Assembly: GCF_023195915.1 (NCBI RefSeq)
Contig: NZ_JALPRP010000001.1
Span: 930,001 to 994,000 of the forward strand
DNA from: Methanoculleus sp. 7T
Lineage (GTDB): Archaea; Halobacteriota; Methanomicrobia; Methanomicrobiales; Methanoculleaceae
Reading direction: 5' to 3'
Length of the DNA stretch: 64,000 bases
The position numbers were made by a program, and so were the translations under genes. Shown piece after piece: positions 8,626 to 17,245 of this stretch. Under the pieces are notes generated by a model that did not search any database, was not told the origin of the DNA, and saw only the letters and a program-made list of their open reading frames with translations. Every line of letters starts with the position of its first letter. The first letter of the stretch is position 1.

Positions 8626-9057
8626 ATGACGGCAACCGATGCGGTGGTGCTGTATACCGACGGCGCGTCCCGAGGAAACCCAGGGGACGCCGCATGGGCG
8701 TACGTGATCGTGCGAGGCGGGGCCGTCGCCGCCAGTTCTTCCGGATACATCGGGACGGCGACCAACAACGTGGCCGAGTATCACGCCGTCATCAACGGTC
8801 TTCGCGCCGCCCAAGCGTTCACCCAAGGGAGGCTCAAGGTCAGGTCGGACTCGGAACTGGTCGTGCGCCAGCTCACCGGCCGGTACCGCATCACAAAAGA
8901 GCACCTGGCCGACCTCGCCGATGAGGTGCGGCGGCTGATGCGCAACTTCTCGGAGGTCGGGTTCGAGAGCGTGCCGAGGGAGCACCCCTGTATCCAGCTC
9001 GCCGACCGCCTCTGCAACGAGAGACTGGATACGGAGAGGCGGGGCAGACATGAGTGA
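8626..9057 (+). CDS. rnhA: Ribonuclease HI-like protein
   Basis: 143 residues from the chosen start. Catalytic carboxylates are visible as D12 in LYTDGASRGNPG, E51 in NNVAEYHA and D75 in RSDSELVV, with a further Asp in QLADRL near the C-terminus. It removes RNA from RNA-DNA hybrids. It has the short prokaryotic/archaeal form without the basic handle region. GGAGGAGG just before 8626 fixes the start; an ATG at 8593 is less likely. It overlaps the next gene by eight bases, suggesting coupled translation with trmO. Confidence 0.92.
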   Translation: MTATDAVVLYTDGASRGNPGDAAWAYVIVRGGAVAASSSGYIGTATNNVAEYHAVINGLRAAQAFTQGRLKVRSDSELVVRQLTGRYRITKEHLADLADEVRRLMRNFSEVGFESVPREHPCIQLADRLCNERLDTERRGRHE

Positions 9058-9490
9058 GATCGAGTGCATCCCTATCGGCGTCGTCCGGTCGCCCTACCGG
9101 GAGCGGGGCGATGCACCTCGGCAAGGGCGGCTCGCGGCCGAGACCGTCGCGGAGATCCATGTCTACGACGCCTACGTCCCGGGGCTTGAAGACGTGGAGC
9201 GGAGCAGCCACCTCATCGTGCTCTACTGGCTCGACCGGGCGGAGCGAGGGCTGCTCTTCGCAAAACCTCCGGGGGAGACCCGGTCTCGGGGGGTCTTCTC
9301 CACCCGCTCGCCGGCCCGGCCGAACCCGATCGGGTTTGGGATCGTCGACCTGGTCAGGCGCGACGGCGGCGTCCTGGTGGTCAGGGGGCTCGACGCACTC
9401 GACGGGACGCCGGTGCTCGACATCAAGCCCTACTCCCCGGAGATCGACTGCATTCCCGAAGCGACGGGCGGGTGGCATATCAAGAAATAA
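9050..9490 (+). CDS. trmO: TrmO-type tRNA m6t6A37 methyltransferase
   Basis: 146 residues of the TsaA/TrmO beta-barrel family. Characteristic stretches are IPIGVVRSPY at the start, GVFSTRSPARPNPIG in the middle and LDIKPYSPEID near the end. TrmO uses S-adenosylmethionine to methylate N6-threonylcarbamoyladenosine at position 37 of certain tRNAs. It overlaps rnhA by eight bases. The assignment is based on conserved motifs; substrate specificity in archaea is less well tested than in bacteria. Confidence 0.9.
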   Translation: MSEIECIPIGVVRSPYRERGDAPRQGRLAAETVAEIHVYDAYVPGLEDVERSSHLIVLYWLDRAERGLLFAKPPGETRSRGVFSTRSPARPNPIGFGIVDLVRRDGGVLVVRGLDALDGTPVLDIKPYSPEIDCIPEATGGWHIKK

Positions 9491-9664
9491 GCCGGGTTCA
9501 GGGGAAGGGACCGCTTTTAGGTTCTTGGACCCCATCACGGCGCCTCTCAGGAACGATACTCCGGAGGCCGAACGGGGGAATTTGCCATCAACTATACCTT
9601 TTTGTGACGCTTACCGTTAATATATAGTAACTCCAGACCATCCTTATAAGAAGGATACAATACC

Positions 9665-9673
9665 GCGGAGGAT
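9665..9673 (+). promoter_or_regulatory. Ribosome-binding site of the Mrp/Nbp35 gene
   Basis: GGAGGATAT lies seven bases before the ATG at 9681. A TATA-like TTAATATATAG is at about 9616-9626, some 60 bases upstream of the gene. Confidence 0.6.
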
Positions 9674-9680
9674 ATTTCTG

Positions 9681-10571
9681 ATGGCTCAAACAAACGAACC
9701 GAATACATGCACCGGGAACTGCGCCGGCTGCCCGTCTACGACCAAATGCGAGGACCCAAGAAACGTGGGCGCCCCAAAGGGCCTCCCCCCGAAGGCAGAT
9801 ATCAGCGTGAAGCACGTCGTCCTTGTCCTCTCCGGAAAAGGAGGGGTCGGGAAGAGCACGGTATCGGCAAACCTCGCCTACTCCCTCGCCAACCGCGGCT
9901 ATAACACGGGTCTTATCGACCTCGACATCCACGGCCCCGACATCCCGAAGATGCTCGGCGTCGAGGACGCCCGCCTCCAGTCGTACGACGGGAAGGTCAT
10001 CGAGCCGGTCAGGGTCACCGGCAACCTTGCGATCGTCTCCATGGCGTTCCTGCTCCCCGAGCGCAACACTCCCGTGATCTGGCGCGGGCCGATGAAGATG
10101 ACCGTCATCAAGCAGTTTTTAGAAGACGTCAACTGGGGCGACCTCGATTACCTGGTCGTCGACCTCCCGCCGGGCACCGGCGACGAAGCCCTCACCATCG
10201 CCCAACTCGCCCCGAACATCGCCGGAGCGGTCATCGTCACCACCCCGCAGGAAGTAGCGATCCTCGACTCGAGCAAGGCGGCCGAGTTCATCAAGAAACT
10301 CGAGCTCCCGGTCCTCGGAATCGTGGAGAACATGAGCGGGTTTGTCTGCCCCCACTGCAAGGAGGAGATCGACATCTTCGGCAAAGGCGGTGGAGAGAAA
10401 GAGGCAAAAGAACTCGGTGTGCCCTTCCTCGGGGCCATCCCGCTCGACCCCGAGATGCGGAAGGCGGCGGACGAAGGCAGGCCCTTCATCATCCGTCATG
10501 CCGGGGACAACCCGACCTGGAAGAGTTTCGATGCCATCATGGAATCCCTTGTGAAGCAGATCGAGGAGTAA
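9681..10571 (+). CDS. Mrp/Nbp35-type iron-sulfur cluster carrier ATPase
   Basis: 296 residues. An N-terminal cysteine cluster (C10, C14, C17, C23) precedes a deviant Walker A loop LSGKGGVGKST (about 50-60), the VVDLPPGTGDEALT motif, and a C-terminal CPHC pair that binds a bridging [4Fe-4S] cluster in dimers. Proteins of this family assemble and transfer iron-sulfur clusters in the cytoplasm. The next gene starts one base after the stop codon, so the two are cotranscribed. Confidence 0.93.
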   Translation: MAQTNEPNTCTGNCAGCPSTTKCEDPRNVGAPKGLPPKADISVKHVVLVLSGKGGVGKSTVSANLAYSLANRGYNTGLIDLDIHGPDIPKMLGVEDARLQSYDGKVIEPVRVTGNLAIVSMAFLLPERNTPVIWRGPMKMTVIKQFLEDVNWGDLDYLVVDLPPGTGDEALTIAQLAPNIAGAVIVTTPQEVAILDSSKAAEFIKKLELPVLGIVENMSGFVCPHCKEEIDIFGKGGGEKEAKELGVPFLGAIPLDPEMRKAADEGRPFIIRHAGDNPTWKSFDAIMESLVKQIEE

Positions 10572-10572
10572 T

Positions 10573-10893
10573 ATGGAGTATTCACGGATTCTTGCCGGCC
10601 AGGAGGACCCCCTCCCGGTATTTGCGAAGATCGTCGAGGCGCTCGAGAACTTCGAGGAGTTCCCCTTCCTGCTGGAGTCCGTCTACCGCGAGGCATCGGA
10701 ACTCGACGACGAGGACCTCGACCGCCTGCGGTTCGGCCTCGTCCGCCTGCAGGTCTACGCCGACATCCACCGCTACGAGGACATGGAGGCGACGCAGCAC
10801 ATGAAGTACGTGGCCTCCGTGCTCGAACGGATACTCTTCGGCAGGCTCCTCCTCGAGGGCGAAGAGGCGGGCGGCAGGCAGCAGTGCTGCTAG
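10573..10893 (+). CDS. Small acidic helical protein, function unknown
   Basis: 106 residues, strongly acidic and predicted helical, ending in a Gln-Gln-Cys-Cys tail. I do not recognise a family. It begins one base after the Mrp/Nbp35 stop, and the C-terminal Cys pair next to an iron-sulfur carrier gene suggests a possible role in cluster or metal handling; that is inference. A run of seven T residues at 10925-10931 follows. Confidence 0.65.
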   Translation: MEYSRILAGQEDPLPVFAKIVEALENFEEFPFLLESVYREASELDDEDLDRLRFGLVRLQVYADIHRYEDMEATQHMKYVASVLERILFGRLLLEGEEAGGRQQCC

Positions 10894-10924
10894 CCCGGCC
10901 GGCGGGGAAAATCCGGAGAGTATC

Positions 10925-10931
10925 TTTTTTT
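10925..10931 (+). terminator. T-run terminator after the Mrp operon
   Basis: Seven T residues 32 bases after the stop codon in the 90-base convergent gap. Archaeal transcription commonly ends in such tracts. Confidence 0.45.
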
Positions 10932-10972
10932 CATCTGCCCGAGGCCCGCGCACCAGTACGCGAGCCGCCTCC

Positions 10973-10979
10973 AAAAAAA
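10973..10979 (-). terminator. T-run terminator after glnA
   Basis: Seven A residues on the top strand (T residues on the coding strand) start five bases after the glnA stop codon. Confidence 0.45.
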
Positions 10980-10983
10980 GAGA

Positions 10984-12312
10984 TTAATATGTCGCGAGAT
11001 ACCGGTCGAGTTCCCAGGGGTGGACCGTCGTCCGGTAGGACTCCCACTCGGCTTCCGTAACGCTCGTGAGCGCCTCAACGACATGGGGGCCGAGCGCCCG
11101 GCAGACGAGGTCGTCGGCGAGCAGGGCCTGGTGGGCGGCGTAGAGGTCCCCGGGAAGCGTCTCGATCCCGGAGCGGTCCCGCTCTTCCGGCGTCATATGG
11201 TAGATGTTCTTATCGACGCCCGCCGGGGGTTCGATCCCCTCCCGGACTCCCTCCATCCCGGCGGTGAGCATCGCGGCGAAGGTGAGGTAGGGGTTGCAGG
11301 TCGGGTCGGGGCTGCGGAACTCGACCCGGGTGCTGTTGCCGCGCGGCGTCGGCACCCTGACGAGAGCCGAGCGGTTGCCGGCGCTCCAACTGATGTAGCA
11401 GGGGGCCTCATAGCCGGGGACGAGCCGTTTGTAGGAGTTGATCGTCGGATTTGCGACCCGGGTGACGGCCTTTGCGTGCCGGAGGAGGCCGCCGATGAAA
11501 TGCATGCAGGTCTCGGAGAGCTGCAGGGGCGCGTCCGGGTCGTAGAACGCGTTCTTGCCGTCTTTTTCGAGCGAACAGTTGGTGTGCATCCCGCTCCCGC
11601 ATATGCCGTAGATCGGCTTTGCCATGAAGGATGCGTGCAGGCCGCGCATCAGCGCCATCGTCTTGACCGCGAACTTGAAGGTGATGACGTTGTCCGCCGT
11701 ATGGAGGGCGTCGCTGTACTTGAAATCGATCTCGTGCTGGCTCTCGGCCACCTCGTGGTGCGACGCCTCGATCTCGAACCCCATCTCGGTGAGGGCGATG
11801 ATGATCTCGCGCCTGACATCCTCGGCCAGGTCGGTCGGCGCGAGGTCGAAGTAGCCGCCGACGTCCTGGAACTGCGTGGTCGGCTTGCCGTCGATCATCC
11901 GGAAGAGGAAGAACTCCAGTTCCGGGCCGGTGTTGAAGATGTACCCGTCCCGCGCCGCATCCTCCATCGCCCGCCGCAACACGTAGCGTGGGTCGCCCTC
12001 GAAGGGTTTGCCGTTCGCCTTGTAGACGTCGCACATAAAGCGCGCCACCGTGTACTCCTGCGGCCGCCAGGGCAGGAGGGTGTAGGTGGAGAGGTCGGGT
12101 CGAAGCACCATATCCGACTCCTCGATCCGGACGAACCCCTCGATCGACGACCCGTCAAACCCGATACCGCCGGTCAGTGCTTTCTCCGCCTGCTTCACCG
12201 GGATGGCGACGTTCTTGGGCATGCCGAGGAGGTCGGTGAACTGGAGACGGAGGAATCGGACGTTATCCTGTTCGATGCGTTCAAGCATCGCAGAAGTGGC
12301 ATCGCGGGACAT
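10984..12312 (-). CDS. glnA: Glutamine synthetase type I
   Basis: 442 residues, the usual length for GS I. It makes glutamine from glutamate, ammonia and ATP in a cytoplasmic dodecamer. Visible signatures are the beta-grasp domain with GFDGSSIEGF, the metal-ligand region PELEFFLF, the ATP-site stretch GSGMHTNCSL and the KRLVPGYEAPCYISWSAGNRS loop. The adenylylation-loop tyrosine motif of GS I-beta is not evident, consistent with the alpha type. It is divergent from the glutamate synthase genes, with an NrpR-like site between. The TATA box lies about 25 bases before the start codon, so the message is probably nearly leaderless. Confidence 0.96.
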   Translation of the reverse strand: MSRDATSAMLERIEQDNVRFLRLQFTDLLGMPKNVAIPVKQAEKALTGGIGFDGSSIEGFVRIEESDMVLRPDLSTYTLLPWRPQEYTVARFMCDVYKANGKPFEGDPRYVLRRAMEDAARDGYIFNTGPELEFFLFRMIDGKPTTQFQDVGGYFDLAPTDLAEDVRREIIIALTEMGFEIEASHHEVAESQHEIDFKYSDALHTADNVITFKFAVKTMALMRGLHASFMAKPIYGICGSGMHTNCSLEKDGKNAFYDPDAPLQLSETCMHFIGGLLRHAKAVTRVANPTINSYKRLVPGYEAPCYISWSAGNRSALVRVPTPRGNSTRVEFRSPDPTCNPYLTFAAMLTAGMEGVREGIEPPAGVDKNIYHMTPEERDRSGIETLPGDLYAAHQALLADDLVCRALGPHVVEALTSVTEAEWESYRTTVHPWELDRYLATY

Positions 12313-12314
12313 GT

Positions 12315-12328
12315 GGAAGTCTACTTCT
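12315..12328 (-). promoter_or_regulatory. NrpR-like operator GGAA-N6-TTCT before glnA
   Basis: GGAAGTCTACTTCT contains the perfect short palindrome GAAGT-CT-ACTTC (12316-12327) and differs from the methanogen NrpR consensus GGAA-N6-TTCC by one base. It lies between the glnA TATA box and start codon, a usual position for repressor sites. Confidence 0.45.
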
Positions 12329-12335
12329 ATCCGAT

Positions 12336-12347
12336 GGAATAAATACC
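12336..12347 (-). promoter_or_regulatory. TATA box of glnA
   Basis: On the coding strand the sequence is GGTATTTATTCC, centred about 29 bases before the glnA ATG. Confidence 0.55.
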
Positions 12348-12356
12348 TATTGTCAC

Positions 12357-12365
12357 AAATATAAT
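12357..12365 (+). promoter_or_regulatory. TATA box of the glutamate synthase operon
   Basis: AAATATAAT about 55 bases before the first ATG of the operon; GAGGT at 12409-12413 is the likely ribosome-binding site. Confidence 0.45.
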
Positions 12366-12417
12366 CGAGCAGAACTACAGAAAAAACGTTAACAGGACGT
12401 TATTCACCGAGGTTACA

Positions 12418-13506
12418 ATGTGCGGCATATTTGGTGTAATGGATAAGAGGCGCCAGATGATGGATGGTTCCGGCATCCGGCAGGCCCTCTCCATGATGAA
12501 CGAGCGCGGCAGCGGCGAGGGGGCGGGGTACGTCGCCTACGGCATATACCCCGACTACCGGGACTGCTACGCGCTTCACGTCTTCTTCGACAACGCCCGT
12601 GAGAGTAAAGCGGCTGTCGACACAACCCTGGAGCAGTGGGGGACGATCGAGCACGACGAGGCGATCCCCACCTACGACCAGCCGAACCTCCGGGCAACCT
12701 GCACCCCCTGGCGCTACTTCTTCAAGCCCGACCCCTCCCTCGCGCCAGGGAGCGCATCGCCGGAGAAAGAGATCATCACGAACCTTGTGATGCAGATCAA
12801 TGCGGGCGCAAACGGCGCCGAGATCGTCTCGTCCGGGAAGAACGTCGGGGTCTTCAAGGCCGGAAGCTCCAGAGGAGCTGAAGGAGCCGGAGGAGCCGGC
12901 AGCCGGCCTGAGGCCGTGGCCGACTACTACCGGATCGAGGACTACGAGGGCTACATCTGGCTCGCGCACAACCGCTACGCGACGACGAGCCCCGAGAAGT
13001 GGGAGCGGCCCGACCCGTTCAACCTGCACGACTGGAGCGTCGTGGAGAACGGAAAGACCACCACCTACGGCGCCAACCGGCGCTACATCGAGAGTTTCGG
13101 GTACAACTGCTCGACCTCCACCGACAGCGAGGTCATCGCGTACCTAATCGACCTCTTGGTGCGGCGGCACGGCCTCGACATCAACCTCGCCGTCCGGGCG
13201 CTCGCCCCGCCGTACTGGGAGGAGATCGACCGGATGCCCGAAGCCGAGCAGAAATTATGCCGCGCCCTTCGGTTCGCCTACGGCTCCGCGACGATGAACG
13301 GGCCGTTCACCGTCGTTGCCGCGAACCCCAATATGATGGTCGGGTTCACCGACCGGGGCAAACTCCGGCCGATGGTCGTCGGCGAGTGCGGCGACCGCCT
13401 CTACATAGCAAGCGAAGAGTCGGCAATCCGCGCCATGGAACCCGGAGTCGAGTCGATCATGCGGCCGGCTGCAGGAGAAACGGTGATTGGGAGGGTTGCT
13501 CAATGA
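12418..13506 (+). CDS. Archaeal glutamate synthase, glutaminase (class II amidotransferase) subunit
   Basis: 362 residues beginning MCGIFGVMD, with Cys2 as the N-terminal nucleophile after Met removal. Conserved amidotransferase residues appear in WLAHNRYATTSP and STSTDSEVIAY. The subunit hydrolyses glutamine to supply ammonia for glutamate formation; archaeal glutamate synthases are split into separate genes for the domains fused in bacterial GltB. A low-complexity Ser/Gly/Ala insert lies near residues 145-165. Its stop codon overlaps the next start codon (ATGA). Confidence 0.9.
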   Translation: MCGIFGVMDKRRQMMDGSGIRQALSMMNERGSGEGAGYVAYGIYPDYRDCYALHVFFDNARESKAAVDTTLEQWGTIEHDEAIPTYDQPNLRATCTPWRYFFKPDPSLAPGSASPEKEIITNLVMQINAGANGAEIVSSGKNVGVFKAGSSRGAEGAGGAGSRPEAVADYYRIEDYEGYIWLAHNRYATTSPEKWERPDPFNLHDWSVVENGKTTTYGANRRYIESFGYNCSTSTDSEVIAYLIDLLVRRHGLDINLAVRALAPPYWEEIDRMPEAEQKLCRALRFAYGSATMNGPFTVVAANPNMMVGFTDRGKLRPMVVGECGDRLYIASEESAIRAMEPGVESIMRPAAGETVIGRVAQ

Positions 13507-15020
13507 GCAGCAACTTCGGCAGCATCCCGCTCCGCTACCGGGTCAGTATCGACCGGGAGCAGTGCATGGAGTGCGGACGGTGCATCGATAACTGTTCCTA
13601 CGGCGTCTTCCGGCGGGATGGGGACCGGATCCTGATCAACTCCCGGAAGTGCACCGCCTGTCACCGGTGCCTCGCCTACTGCCCCCGTGACGCCATCATG
13701 CTTGAGGAGCACCCCTGCGACTACCGGAGCCACCCAGTCTGGAACCGGCAGGTCAGGGAGGCGATCTACAACCAGGCACGGACCGGCAAGATCATCCTCG
13801 CCGGGATGGGCAGTGTCGCAAACCTCCCGGTCATCTTCGACCACCTGATGCTGGACGCCTGCCAGGTCACCACGCCGCCCACGGACCCGCTCCGCGAGCC
13901 CGTCGAACTCCGGACCTACCTCGGGAAGAAGCCGTCGAGACTGGACTTCCGGCGGAATTCGAACGGGGACGTCGAACTCTCCACGGAACTCGCCCCGAAC
14001 CTCATGGTCGAGACCCCGATCCTGCTCGGCCACATGAGTTACGGTGCGATCAGCCTCAACGCTCAGGTCTCCATGGCGAGAGCGGCAAAGGAGACGGGCA
14101 CCTACATGGGTACCGGGGAAGGCGGACTGCATCCCGGTCTCTATCCCTACCAGGACCGGATGATCGTCCAGGTCGCCTCCGGGCGGTTTGGTGTGAACAT
14201 CGATTACCTGGAGCGCGGTGCGGCTATCGAGGTCAAACTCGGCCAAGGTGCAAAGCCGGGCATCGGCGGGCACCTCACGGGCGAGAAGGTCAGTAAGGAT
14301 GTCTCCAGAACCAGGATGATCCCGCAGGGAAGCGACGCCATCAGCCCGGCGCCGCACCACGACATCTACGGCATCGAGGACCTCCCCCAACTCGTCAGGT
14401 CCATCAAGGAGGCGACGGGGTGGAAGAAGCCGGTCTTCGCCAAGGTCGCGGCCGTCAACAACACTGCCGAGAACGTGGCGGCCGTTGCCCGCGCATCGGT
14501 CGACGCCATCGCCATCGACGGGTTCCGCGGCGGCACCGGCGCGGCACCGCGGGTCTTCCGCGACCACGTCGGCATCCCGATCGAGGTCGCCATCGCGAGC
14601 GCCGACCGAGAACTCCGCAAGCAGGGACTCAGGAACGAGGTATCCCTCATCGCCTGCGGCAGTATCCGGGAGAGCGCGGACGTCGTGAAGGCGATCGCTC
14701 TCGGCGCGGACGCAGTCTACATCGGCACCGCGGCGCTCGCGGCGATGGGCTGCCGGGTCTGCGGGAACTGTTACCAGGGCCTCTGTCCCTGGGGTATCGC
14801 CACCCAGCGCGACGACTTGGTGCAGCGTTTGAACCCCGACGTTGCATCAAAGCAGGTGGCGAACCTGATCCATGCATGGACGATGGAGGTCACCGAACTG
14901 ATGGGCGCGGCCGGTATCAACAGCATCGAGAGTCTGCGGGGCAACCGCGACAGGCTCCGGGGCTTTATGCTGGATGAGGGCCTGCTGAACGTCCTCGACG
15001 TCAAACCGGTGGGAGCGTGA
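13503..15020 (+). CDS. Glutamate synthase, FMN synthase subunit with N-terminal ferredoxin domain
   Basis: 505 residues. Two [4Fe-4S] motifs, CMECGRCIDNC and CTACHRCLAYCP, occupy residues 20-65. The FMN-binding TIM barrel follows, with GHMSYGAISLNAQ, GTGEGGLHP, GQGAKPGIGGHL, DGFRGGTGAAP and the 3Fe-4S cysteines CRVCGNCYQGLC. It makes glutamate from 2-oxoglutarate and ammonia using electrons passed through the clusters. The start at 13503 overlaps the previous stop by four bases. Confidence 0.94.
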   Translation: MSSNFGSIPLRYRVSIDREQCMECGRCIDNCSYGVFRRDGDRILINSRKCTACHRCLAYCPRDAIMLEEHPCDYRSHPVWNRQVREAIYNQARTGKIILAGMGSVANLPVIFDHLMLDACQVTTPPTDPLREPVELRTYLGKKPSRLDFRRNSNGDVELSTELAPNLMVETPILLGHMSYGAISLNAQVSMARAAKETGTYMGTGEGGLHPGLYPYQDRMIVQVASGRFGVNIDYLERGAAIEVKLGQGAKPGIGGHLTGEKVSKDVSRTRMIPQGSDAISPAPHHDIYGIEDLPQLVRSIKEATGWKKPVFAKVAAVNNTAENVAAVARASVDAIAIDGFRGGTGAAPRVFRDHVGIPIEVAIASADRELRKQGLRNEVSLIACGSIRESADVVKAIALGADAVYIGTAALAAMGCRVCGNCYQGLCPWGIATQRDDLVQRLNPDVASKQVANLIHAWTMEVTELMGAAGINSIESLRGNRDRLRGFMLDEGLLNVLDVKPVGA

Positions 15021-15027
15021 GCAACGA

Positions 15028-15765
15028 ATGGTAAAACCAGTCACGATTGATGCGAAGGGGATGCACTACACCCCCTTAAACCAGCAGATTCGGAAGGCCG
15101 TGGAGGACGGGGCCAGCGAGGTTATCGTCGAAAACGTCCTCGGACAGCGGTTCATCGGCGACGGTCTCCGGGGAGACGCCACCATCCATATCCACGGTGT
15201 CGCGGGCGGCGACCTCGCCATGTTCATGAGCGGGCCGACCGTCATCGTCCACGGCAACGCGGAGCACGCCCCCGGCAACACGATGGATTCCGGGAAGGTA
15301 GTGATCCACGGGAGCGCCGGCGATGCGGTGGCGCACAGCATGCGGGGCGGCAAGGTCTTCGTCCGCGGGGACATCGGCTACCGGGGCGGCATCCATATGA
15401 AGCAGTACGAGACGCAACGCCCCATACTGGTCGTCGGAGGGTCGGCGCAGACGTTCCTCGGCGAGTACATGGCCGGCGGCCTTCTCGTCGTCCTCGGTCT
15501 CGACGGGGTCATGAAGGCCCGCGAGATCGGAAGCGGGATCCACGGCGGGGAGATCATCATCCGCGGAGATGTGGGCGATTCCTGCCTCGCCGCAGGGGCA
15601 AAGAAGGTGTCGCTCACCGATGCGGACCGCGCACGGATCGCCCCGGTTCTCCGGGAGTTTGCCGGCGACTTCGGGCTCGACCCGGAGCCGCTCGTGAGCG
15701 CGGACTACACCCGGATCGTTCCTGCAAGCGCAAGGCCCTTTGCCGGGAAGTATACGTGGGAGTGA
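15028..15765 (+). CDS. Glutamate synthase, GXGXG (alpha C-terminal) subunit
   Basis: 245 residues forming the right-handed beta-helix seen in the third domain of bacterial GltB. Repeated glycine turns such as GDGLRGDATIHIHG, SGKVVIHGSAGDAV and GGEIIIRGDVGDS mark the coils. In bacterial enzymes this domain is structural and couples the glutaminase and synthase sites. It starts seven bases after the previous stop. Confidence 0.92.
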   Translation: MVKPVTIDAKGMHYTPLNQQIRKAVEDGASEVIVENVLGQRFIGDGLRGDATIHIHGVAGGDLAMFMSGPTVIVHGNAEHAPGNTMDSGKVVIHGSAGDAVAHSMRGGKVFVRGDIGYRGGIHMKQYETQRPILVVGGSAQTFLGEYMAGGLLVVLGLDGVMKAREIGSGIHGGEIIIRGDVGDSCLAAGAKKVSLTDADRARIAPVLREFAGDFGLDPEPLVSADYTRIVPASARPFAGKYTWE

Positions 15766-15770
15766 TGGGG

Positions 15771-16790
15771 ATGGATACGAAGACATTCAAAGATCTGGAG
15801 GCCGAGGTCTGGGCTACGGACCTCTGCTCCGGGTGCGGGGCGTGCGTGGCGGTCTGCCCGGCGGATGCCCTCCGGTTCGCACCGGGGAACACCGATGCAC
15901 CGGTGAACATCGGTTACTGCAAGGCCGAGAACGACAGCGTCCCCTGCGGGGCATGCTATGCGGCCTGTCCGAGGGTCGACCTCACGTCGCAGGGGAAGAT
16001 GCTCGGGTCGTACCAGGAGATCGTTGCGGCCCGGTCGGTATTCCCGGTTGAGCGGAAGCAGAGCGGCGGCGCAGTGACGGCGATCCTCGTCAACGCCCTC
16101 GATGAGGGGTTGATCGACGCGGTCGTCACGGTGACGAGGGACCCTTGGACGATGAAGCCGTCGTCGGCGGTGATCACCTCCGGAGACGCGCTCATCCAGC
16201 ACGCAGGGAGCCGCTACTCGTGGTGGGTGCCGCTCCTTGCGTCCCTCAAAGAGGCCGTGGTCACCCGGAAGTACCGGCGGATCGCGGTCGTAGGCGTGCC
16301 CTGTGTGGCACGGGCGACGCAGGCGATCCGGGCGAGCGACCACGACCTCCTTCAGCCCTACGCGAAGGCGATCCGGCTCGTGATCGGCCTCTTCTGCACG
16401 GAGACCTTCGACTACGCGAAACTGGTCGAGGGAAAACTGCAGTCCGAGCGTAAGATCGAGCCCTGGGAGATCCAGCGTCTGGACATCAAGGGGAAACTGG
16501 ACGTCTACCTGCAGGATGAGCGGCATGTCTCCATTCCGCTCGCCGAACTCCAGGAGTCGGTCCGGCCCGGGTGCCGGGTCTGCACCGACTTCACGGCGGT
16601 GGAGGCGGACGTCTCGGCCGGCGCGGTCGGGTCGCCAGACGGCTACACGACGCTTGTGATCAGAAACGACATCGGCAGAGGATTCGTCGACCGGGCGGTC
16701 TGGCAGGGGAAACTTGCGACCGGCGGGAGCGTCGACCTCGCCGCAGTCGAGCGCCTGGCTGCGAAGAAGGCAGAGCGCCGGAAGGAATAA
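15771..16790 (+). CDS. F420-binding FrhB/FpoF-type subunit linked to glutamate synthase
   Basis: About 339 residues of the coenzyme F420 hydrogenase/dehydrogenase beta-subunit family. Two N-terminal cluster motifs, CSGCGACVAVCP and CGACYAACP, precede the flavin- and F420-binding region with KQSGGAVTAIL, AVITSGDALIQHAGSRYS and GVPCVARATQ. Proteins of this family take hydride from reduced F420 by way of FAD and pass electrons to iron-sulfur clusters. As the last gene of the glutamate synthase operon it is best read as the electron-input subunit. In-frame GTG or ATG codons at 15756 and 15765 are alternatives; 15771 has the better spacing to GGGAG. Confidence 0.9.
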   Translation: MDTKTFKDLEAEVWATDLCSGCGACVAVCPADALRFAPGNTDAPVNIGYCKAENDSVPCGACYAACPRVDLTSQGKMLGSYQEIVAARSVFPVERKQSGGAVTAILVNALDEGLIDAVVTVTRDPWTMKPSSAVITSGDALIQHAGSRYSWWVPLLASLKEAVVTRKYRRIAVVGVPCVARATQAIRASDHDLLQPYAKAIRLVIGLFCTETFDYAKLVEGKLQSERKIEPWEIQRLDIKGKLDVYLQDERHVSIPLAELQESVRPGCRVCTDFTAVEADVSAGAVGSPDGYTTLVIRNDIGRGFVDRAVWQGKLATGGSVDLAAVERLAAKKAERRKE

Positions 16791-16795
16791 TCCTC

Positions 16796-16802
16796 TTTTT
16801 TA
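16796..16802 (+). terminator. T-run terminator after the glutamate synthase operon
   Basis: Seven T residues starting six bases after the stop codon. Confidence 0.45.
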
Positions 16803-17041
16803 CCACCGGAACTCAAAGGGCCGCCTCCGGACGATCTCGAAGCCTTCTTGAGAGCGACGGGCTCCGAAGCGCTATCTCTCCAGCCACCTATCGCCTTGCA
16901 CTGCCCGCCCCAAAGGGGGGGAAGAGGCGCGGAACGCCGGTGCCGATAGGGTGGTGGCGGTGCTGGTGAAGGTGCTCAGGCGTGCGGATGAGAGAGCTGC
17001 ACGTCGGAGAGGTTCAGACAGGCAAACCTTGAGATCACTCG

Positions 17042-17125
17042 GTCTACTACGAGAGGCTGCTCGCGGTCTCTCGGGACGGGGATTGGAACGGCTGGATCGC
17101 GTTCTTCTTCAACGCCATCGAGCCG
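17042..17125 (+). pseudogene. Remnant of a Fic-family protein C-terminus
   Basis: The frame from 17042 reads VYYERLLAVSRDGDW followed by WIAFFFNAI. This is the conserved C-terminal segment of Fic-domain AMP-transferases, in which a YY-x-L helix precedes DW-x-x-W-x-x-FF. Neither the catalytic HPFxxGNGR helix nor any open frame upstream is present, and the downstream part is out of frame. The rest of the 450-base gap between 16790 and 17246 holds nothing else I can identify. Confidence 0.45.
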
Positions 17126-17245
17126 TTTCAATATTGCAGAGAGGAACAGGACGAAGAGCGAGTACCTACGTTTTCGTGCATGTTTCCCATCACTGAAGGG
17201 GACCGGTTGTGAGTATTCTGGCACCAGCAAATCGGTCCGTGTGTA

